Positions 59,801 through 64,000 of a stretch of DNA of 64,000 nucleotides are shown piece by piece. Position numbers and translations under genes: made by a program. The first letter of the stretch is position 1, and the number at the start of each line of letters is the position of its first letter. The notes beneath the pieces are model-generated. The model had not been told where the DNA came from. It saw nothing but the letters and a program-made list of their open reading frames with translations, and did not search any database. The stretch is from DATLZU01 sp051293835 (GTDB taxonomy: Bacteria > Nitrospirota > Nitrospiria > Nitrospirales > Nitrospiraceae): assembly GCA_051293835.1 (NCBI GenBank), contig JBPKMA010000006.1, forward strand, positions 124,001 to 188,000, written 5' to 3'.

Positions 59801-61269
59801 AGCATCGTGCAACGGTTGAGCGCGCGTTCGGCGGCGATGAGGCGGCACTGGCCGCCATCGTATTGGGGTGGATGGAAAGCATCGGCCCGACGACGGCGGC
59901 GGAATTGGCGGAGCGGCTGCACCTTTCTGTCGATGCGGTCACAGGTGCGCTGTTCAGATTGGAATCTCAAGGCCTAGTCCTCCGCGGGCAATTCCGGCCG
60001 ACTCAGCACTCTGGTGCGACCGAGGTCGTGCCGGTCGAGTGGTGCCATCGCCGACTCCTGGCCCGCATCCATCGGCTCACGGTCGGACGGCTCAGGAAGG
60101 AGATCGAACCTGTGACCGCCGCCGAATTCATGCGGTTTCTGTTGCAATGGCAGCATGTGGCACCGGGCTCGCGCCAACATGGGGAACCAGGCTTGTTGAA
60201 GGTCATCGAGCAACTGGCCGGGTTCGAGGCGGCTGCGTCGGCCTGGGAATCGCAGATCTTGCGGGTCCGGATGGCCAAGTATGAGCCGGAACTGTTGGAC
60301 CGGCTCTGTCTCAGCGGAGCTGTGAGTTGGGGGCGACTCTCGCCACATCCTCGGTTGGCCGAGGGAAGGGAACCGGAGCCTGGCCGACGCGGGCAGCGCA
60401 TCGTTCCAACCAGCGTGGCCCCGATCAGTCTGTTCCCGCGCGACGAAGCGGCCTGGCTTCTGGAGGTGTTCGGAGAGGAACGGCGCTGGCCGGATGACAT
60501 GTCGGGCCTCAGCGCGGTGGCACAGGATCTCTACACGCACCTGCGGAAGCACGGCGCAAGTTTCTTCGCCGATCTGGTCCAGGGCACCGGGCACTTGCCG
60601 TCGGAGGTCGAAGATGGCCTATGGGAGCTGGTCGCGGCCGGACTGGTGACGGGGGATGGATTCGACAACCTGCGAGCCCTCCTGGACCCGCGTCGCCGGC
60701 GGGCGGAGGGGCGCGAGCGGATGAGACGGCCGCGCCACGTGGCCGGACGGTGGTCGTTGCTGCGACAAGCCGACAACCGGCAGCAAATAGCGAGTAGCGA
60801 ACAGCAAGCAAACGGTGGTTCTGAGCTATCTGCGACCGGCTATTCGCTCTCCGCAAATATCCAGGCCGAACGGGTCGCCCGCCTGTTGCTTCGACGCTAC
60901 GGCATCGTGTTCCGTGACCTGCTCGGCCGGGAAGCGCTTAGCCTCCCGTGGCGGGATTTGGTGGTCCAGTATCGGCAGCTCGAATTGCGGGGCGAGGTGC
61001 GCGGCGGGCGGTTTGTCAGCGGGTTTACCGGCGAACAGTTTGCCTTGCCGGAGGCGGTGGAATCGCTGCGGGCGTTACGGAAGAGCGGCGGGAGCGGCGT
61101 TGCTGGGCAGGAGATCAAACTGTCCGCCGCCGATCCGTTGAACCTGGCGGGCGTCATTCTCCCGGGTCCGCGGATTTCGGCCCAGCCGTCTAACTTTGTC
61201 GTGTTCCGGGACGGCAAGATTGTCCCGGCCGGTGCGGCTTCGGCGGTGGTCTCTATCGGCGCGGCCTGA
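56857..61269 (+). CDS. lhr: Lhr-family ATP-dependent helicase
   Basis: 1470 residues from ATG 56857. RecA1: Q-motif region and Walker A VLIAAPTGSGKTLAAFLSCI, then LYVSP-type VVYVSPLKALSNDVQKNL, VIVDEIHALAPNKRGAHLAL and RIGLSATQRPIETVARFLVG. RecA2: STLVFVNTRRLAERVAYHLE, VVVATASLELGIDVGTVDLV and ATALQRIGRSGH. Winged-helix and the long Lhr C-terminal region follow. The enzyme unwinds DNA/RNA hybrids in repair. At 60770-60860 a palindromic insert adds about 28 residues (region starting ADNRQQIASSEQQANGG) in frame, and a Pro/Arg/Ala low-complexity stretch lies near 59740. GTG 56818 is an alternative start. Confidence 0.9.
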   Translation: MPLSRFHPVIADWFRTRFGEPTDVQVRSWPAIASGAHVLIAAPTGSGKTLAAFLSCIDVLFKQALACELEDRTQVVYVSPLKALSNDVQKNLQQPLTEIGQAALASGFLMPEIRVLVRTGDTPAWDRQRMLRRPPHILITTPESLYLLLTAEKSRLMLRDVRTVIVDEIHALAPNKRGAHLALSLERLEALTASPPVRIGLSATQRPIETVARFLVGTRAVSLVKRKASAGLEGTNDEIRTTREVIVVDVGHRRDMDVAVEVPKDELGAVATNAIWRDVYDRVAELVQQHRSTLVFVNTRRLAERVAYHLEERLQHLGAQVVAAHHGSLSRQIRLSAEERLKTGRTRVVVATASLELGIDVGTVDLVCQIGSPRAIATALQRIGRSGHWIKAVPKGRLFATTRDELIECAALVRAIRSGALDRLDVPTAPLDILAQQIVAAAATQEWREDELFALCRRAYPYRELDRREFDAVLRMLSDGIPTDRGRGRAYLYHDRINRRIKARRGARLAAITSGGAIPDTANYTVIAEPDGTVIGSVDEDFAVESLAGDIILLGNASWRIRSVETGKMRVEDAHGAPPTIPFWRGEAPSRTAELAAEVAALRQAIAERLDASAIGDSDSALRCPLSAVRWLREECGLDRSGAEQAVAYILAGRQILGAVPTQKTVIAERFFDEGGGMQLVIHAPFGGRLNRAWGLALRKRFCVTFDFELQAAATDEGIVISLGERHSFPLESVFGFVRSESVREVLTQAVLTAPMFASRWRWNATRALALPRFAGGKRVPPQIQRMRAEDLLAAVFPAALACQDNMRDPHAPRDLPDHPLVKETIRDCLTEAMDADGLIAVLQRIERGEIRCVAVDTPVPSPFCHEILNANPYAYLDDAPLEERRARAVEMRRTLPPELAGNVGALDPAAIAEVVEEAWPVVRDADELHDALLTLIWMPEPIPPEWAHDLSALVETGRAVSYSPRPAPRASHETRGWVATEHRATVERAFGGDEAALAAIVLGWMESIGPTTAAELAERLHLSVDAVTGALFRLESQGLVLRGQFRPTQHSGATEVVPVEWCHRRLLARIHRLTVGRLRKEIEPVTAAEFMRFLLQWQHVAPGSRQHGEPGLLKVIEQLAGFEAAASAWESQILRVRMAKYEPELLDRLCLSGAVSWGRLSPHPRLAEGREPEPGRRGQRIVPTSVAPISLFPRDEAAWLLEVFGEERRWPDDMSGLSAVAQDLYTHLRKHGASFFADLVQGTGHLPSEVEDGLWELVAAGLVTGDGFDNLRALLDPRRRRAEGRERMRRPRHVAGRWSLLRQADNRQQIASSEQQANGGSELSATGYSLSANIQAERVARLLLRRYGIVFRDLLGREALSLPWRDLVVQYRQLELRGEVRGGRFVSGFTGEQFALPEAVESLRALRKSGGSGVAGQEIKLSAADPLNLAGVILPGPRISAQPSNFVVFRDGKIVPAGAASAVVSIGAA
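60770..60860. repeat. Palindromic in-frame insert E5 inside lhr
   Basis: Left arm CCGGCAGCAAATAGCGAG with TAGCGAACAG and right arm GGCTATTCGCTCTCCGCAAA are imperfect inverted repeats of GCAAATAGCGA-type units. Conserved Lhr sequence resumes at ERVARLLLRRYGIVFRDLLG. The element lengthens the protein without a stop. Confidence 0.65.
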
Positions 61270-61689
61270 TCATTGAACCGCTGAGCGCGCCGCCCATCCT
61301 TGTTTCAAGGCCGCCAATATTGCCAGAGGATTTGGCTGATCTGTGCCTGCGAGGATCGGGTAGCGGTCCTGAACGAAGGTCAAGAACTCCGTCTGCCGGT
61401 CGGGAGACACATTCATCAAAGTGCCGAGCGACGAGAGATATTCTCCGTTTCCGCGCGCCATGTCCTGCTTCAGGTTCTCAGCGTTCATCCAAACGAACGC
61501 CTCAACTTTCAGGTCGTCCCGCACCAGCCCGTCCTCCGTGAACCAGGTCTTGCCAGAGGTCGAGGACAGGAAATTCGTGATCCCGTCGGACGTGGTATCC
61601 AGAGTCGCCTTCACGGTGCAAGCCGGCAGGGAAATGGTCAGGGTCCCAAGCGTGATCGGGAGTAGCAGAGTGCGGGTGAGTGTACGCAT
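61270..61689 (-). CDS. DUF3015-like lipoprotein
   Basis: 139 residues. The leader ends in a lipobox-like TISLPACTVK. The mature part reads TSDGITNFLSSTSGKTWFTE, then NAENLKQDMARGNGEYLSSL and TEFLTFVQDRYPILAGTDQP, matching DUF3015 (GEYLxSL and FxxFVQDxYP blocks). Exported, function unknown. GGGAGGAGGAACCACG supports the ATG at 61687-61689. It is tail-to-tail with lhr, with no gap. Confidence 0.75.
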   Translation of the reverse strand: MRTLTRTLLLPITLGTLTISLPACTVKATLDTTSDGITNFLSSTSGKTWFTEDGLVRDDLKVEAFVWMNAENLKQDMARGNGEYLSSLGTLMNVSPDRQTEFLTFVQDRYPILAGTDQPNPLAILAALKQGWAARSAVQ

Positions 61690-61877
61690 CGTGGTTCCTC
61701 CTCCCTTCAGAGTTGTTTGGAGCGCTGCGCGTCCCCGCCTAGAATAAGGCGTATGGGAGGGCCGATCAAGTCTGCCGGAACTCCCTGACCGGTACGCCGC
61801 GATGTACGGCGACACGCCTCCCGTAAGGACCTTAACCCACGGCGATCCATGGTGCCCTGCGCCACGGGATTCAGGCT

Positions 61878-62152
61878 TCAGCCTTCTCCGGCGACTTTAG
61901 AAAAGACCTGCTGAGCGAGGATCTTCTTCATCTTCTTTTGGATGCACTTGTCCTTGGGAACTTCTCCATGCGACAACGACTGGGGAATCGCTTTGACCGA
62001 GTCCCGATACTTCCGCAATCCTCCTCTCCCCACGCCAACCAAGACGCCGAGAAAGGCGACCTTCCTCTCGTTAATTCTTTTGGCGACCTGCAGCACGGCG
62101 TCCCCACCGTAGCTGTGACCGATCAGGACGATCGGGATGGACGGGTTCTAGG
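61878..62152 (-). pseudogene. Alpha/beta-hydrolase fragment
   Basis: The frame reads NPSIPIVLIGHSYGGDAVLQ, the nucleophile elbow GHSYGG, then VAKRINERKVAFLGVLVGVG and a basic C-terminus ending VFSKVAGEG. The N-terminal strands are missing and the frame upstream is blocked by a TAG. It is the 3' half of a serine hydrolase whose 5' part was replaced by the FadL remnant. Confidence 0.6.
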
Positions 62153-62590
62153 TCTCGTCGGTGGGCGGAGAAGGCAGCCTTCCGCTGCTCGACATCAAGC
62201 CCACCGTAGCCTACAAGGTTTCGGATCGCCTCTCGCTCAGGCTCGGCACAGACATCTTCACGTTCGCGAGTTTTATCGGCGAGGGGCAAACGGAAACCCT
62301 GTCCATTTCATCCGGCGCGGGCGGCATCCCGGCTGGCAGCCGTGTGGAGTTGAACGGTAAGGGCACTACCGCCGGCCTGAACGCCAGTGTGCTCTACACG
62401 CTCATGGGCACGGCGGACCGCTGCGGGTGAATCTCGCCGGCGTGTGGCGCAGCCAAGCGGTTTTGCCGGTGCGCGGGCAACTGCTCTCCGGCTGAGCGCC
62501 GGGCACCGACGCCTCCGCGAATTTCCTGTTGCCCGAGGTCTGGACGCCTTCGGGAGGCTGAGCGCGTGTGGAAGGTCGGGGTGGACGTAG
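62150..62590 (+). pseudogene. FadL/OMPP1/TodX-type outer-membrane transporter fragment
   Basis: Beta-strands typical of FadL proteins are readable: DIKPTVAYKVSDRLSLRLGT, FTFASFIGEGQTETLSISSG and ELNGKGTTAGLNASVLYTLM. After a frame change, VNLAGVWRSQAVLPVRGQLL ends at a TGA, then DASANFLLPEVWTPSGG ends at another. The N-terminal signal and plug region are absent. The barrel would have imported hydrophobic compounds; this copy is dead. Confidence 0.7.
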
Positions 62591-62597
62591 ACTACAC

Positions 62598-62652
62598 CCA
62601 AGGGCACAAGAAAAGGGGTCGAGGGGCACAAGAAGGCACAAGAAAAGGGGTC
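62598..62652 (+). repeat. Short direct repeats (GGCACAAGAAAAGGGGTCG)
   Basis: Two copies of GGCACAAGAAAAGGGGTCG flank a partial GGCACAAGAAGGCACAAGA copy. It is low-complexity sequence after the FadL remnant. From here to 62888 I see no gene. Confidence 0.6.
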
Positions 62653-62888
62653 GGGAGTCTTTAAAGCACGCACGGCTATGCTCAGTGTGACTAATCCCAT
62701 TTCAGTGCTCTTACCTAAGTTATATATCGAATGATCAGCGCAGCGCAGAGGAGCAAGAGCTACCTGGGCACATGAAGGGATGCTCGACCCTTTTCTTCTC
62801 CTCCGCGTAGAGCCTCCGGCGTCTTTGGGCGGATAGGAAGCAAATCATGCGGCGTTCAGCCACGGGGACCTGCTTCTTGGTCGAACAG

Positions 62889-64000
62889 CTAGGCCGAGCT
62901 CTTCGAGCCAAGCTGTTCCATTGCGATACGCTTGAGCGCGCGCAGGTCGAGTTTGCCGGTTCCCAACACGGGCAGCGCGTCTACTTTGATGAAGTGGTCC
63001 CGGCGCGGGATGAACAGGTTGGAGAGGCCGGTCGCCGCAACCTTGTCCAGGATTTCCGGGATCATTCTGTCGTCCAGCGTGTGCAGCACCACCAACTGCT
63101 CACCCTTGCGTTCGTCCGGGACGCCTGTGACGGCGAAGACCTGGCCATCGACGCCGGCCGCTTCATGCAAGGCTTCCTCCACCCGTCCGTGCGGTACCAT
63201 TTCGCCGCCGATTTTTGAGAAGCGGGAGAGACGGTCGGTGATCGTGATGAAGCCGTCTTCGTCCACCTGGGCGATGTCGCCCGTGATATACCATCCGTCC
63301 CGCATGGCTTTCGCCGTGAGGTCCTCGCGGCCGAGATACCCGCTCATGACGTTCGCACCCTTCACCAATAACATGCCCGGGGTATTAGGAGGGAGCGGTT
63401 CGAACGTGTCGGGATCCACGATGCGGACGCATACCCCAGGGAGTGGCTGTCCGACCGTGCCTCGACGCGACGCCGGTTGGAAAAAGCCCGAAGCCCGAAA
63501 ATCGGGCACATTCGTCGAAATGACCGGTGCGCACTCTGTGACCCCGTAGCCCTCCACCGGCCTGATGCCAAATCGATCGTGGAACGCCTGGGCAAATTTT
63601 TCGGGCAGCTTCTCCGCCCCGGTGATGATGACCCGCAACGTGCTCAACTGCTCCGGCGTGCACCGCCGGTAATAGAGTTGAAGAAAGGTGGGTGTGACAA
63701 CGAGCAAGGTGACGCGGTAGCGGGCGATCAGGTCGCCGATTGCGGCGACGTCGAGCGGAGAGGGATGGAACACAATGCCGACTCCGTGGGTGACGACAAA
63801 CCAGAAGATCAGATAGCCGAACGAGTGAAAAAACGGGAGGATGCCCAAGGCGATGTCGTTGCAATCCACGTGCAGGACCTGGGCTGCTCCGTCCACATTG
63901 GAGTCGATGCTGAAGTGGGAAAGCATGACGCCCTTCGGCTCACCCGTGCTGCCGCTGCTGAAAATGATCGTCGCGAGGTCATCCATGGTGGTTCTGCGCG
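62889..64000 (-). CDS. AMP-binding acyl-CoA/acyl-ACP synthetase (partial, runs off the window)
   Basis: At least 365 residues of an ANL-superfamily ligase. P-loop: ATIIFSSGSTGEPKGVMLSH. Adenylate-binding: IRPVEGYGVTECAPVISTNV. Hinge and C-terminal domain: GWYITGDIAQVDEDGFITIT, DRLSRFSKIGGEMVPHGRVE and the catalytic Lys in VDALPVLGTGKLDLRALKRI. It activates a fatty or other acid as acyl-AMP for CoA or ACP. Relatives fused to an acyltransferase (Aas) have this C-terminal half, so an N-terminal acyltransferase beyond the window is possible. The ATG at 63986 is internal to the domain, so the true start lies outside. Confidence 0.85.
   Translation of the reverse strand, partial: RRTTMDDLATIIFSSGSTGEPKGVMLSHFSIDSNVDGAAQVLHVDCNDIALGILPFFHSFGYLIFWFVVTHGVGIVFHPSPLDVAAIGDLIARYRVTLLVVTPTFLQLYYRRCTPEQLSTLRVIITGAEKLPEKFAQAFHDRFGIRPVEGYGVTECAPVISTNVPDFRASGFFQPASRRGTVGQPLPGVCVRIVDPDTFEPLPPNTPGMLLVKGANVMSGYLGREDLTAKAMRDGWYITGDIAQVDEDGFITITDRLSRFSKIGGEMVPHGRVEEALHEAAGVDGQVFAVTGVPDERKGEQLVVLHTLDDRMIPEILDKVAATGLSNLFIPRRDHFIKVDALPVLGTGKLDLRALKRIAMEQLGSKSSA

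Noticed and set aside
1..64000. tRNA, rRNA or riboswitch genes
   Set aside because: No cloverleaf-like or rRNA sequence was recognised by eye; a covariance-model scan (tRNAscan/Rfam) would be decisive.

Overview
The window looks like a piece of a GC-rich (about 60% G+C by eye) Gram-negative chromosome, probably a Nitrospira-like member of the Nitrospirota. That is an inference from gene content: a cellulose-synthase fusion, trpB-trpA, a DHH/CBS-fused tRNA nucleotidyltransferase, DUF3047, DUF3365 and DUF3565 proteins, outer-membrane beta-barrels, and many lipoproteins and exported proteins. No rRNA, tRNA, CRISPR array or integrase gene was recognised.

Layout. 0-3.7 kb: end of a TPR gene and a GH8-cellulose synthase-PilZ fusion. 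3.8-9.9 kb: a scarred surface-polysaccharide region with an IS256-type relic, two broken DUF4143 ATPases, an intact sugar-nucleotide epimerase and GT4 glycosyltransferase, and asnB and FAD-enzyme fragments. 10-18.1 kb: mixed metabolism (HbpS/GlcG-like protein, cupin, dipeptide epimerase-like enzyme, TVP38/VTT protein, disulfide oxidoreductase, DUF3047) with several broken genes. 18.7-24.7 kb: a compact all-plus-strand envelope locus. It holds exported proteins ending in an unusual Arg/Glu/Pro tail, a beta-barrel, an ECF sigma factor, an anti-sigma factor carrying a CBM48-like glycan-binding domain, a CBM48 lipoprotein and another tailed protein. This is the best candidate for an undescribed system.

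24.7-41.7 kb is an accessory zone: a decayed helicase-nuclease, an ISL3 relic, attC-like integron sites, a truncated trpF ahead of intact trpB-trpA, decayed cobalamin-uptake-like genes, an intact cassette-type gene next to a textbook 60-bp attC site, and a broken type III restriction-modification system. Several palindromic repeat elements lie inside the mod and res genes, and one of them carries a four-helix-bundle (S23/IVP) gene.

42-61.7 kb is mostly intact housekeeping and metabolism: A-/CCA-adding tRNA nucleotidyltransferase, lipoproteins, the 5-oxoprolinase PxpB-PxpA-PxpC operon with an MFS transporter, a J-domain protein, an aminotransferase-haem protein-amidohydrolase operon, a CPBP protease, a cupredoxin and an Lhr-type helicase that itself carries a palindromic insert. 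61.8-64 kb ends with gene remnants and a partial AMP-binding ligase.

Functional links. The tailed proteins, barrel and sigma/anti-sigma pair probably form one regulated envelope unit. PxpA/B/C plus MFS would take up and open 5-oxoproline. The RM genes, helicase-nuclease, attC sites and relics mark an island for gene turnover in which most cargo is already inactive.
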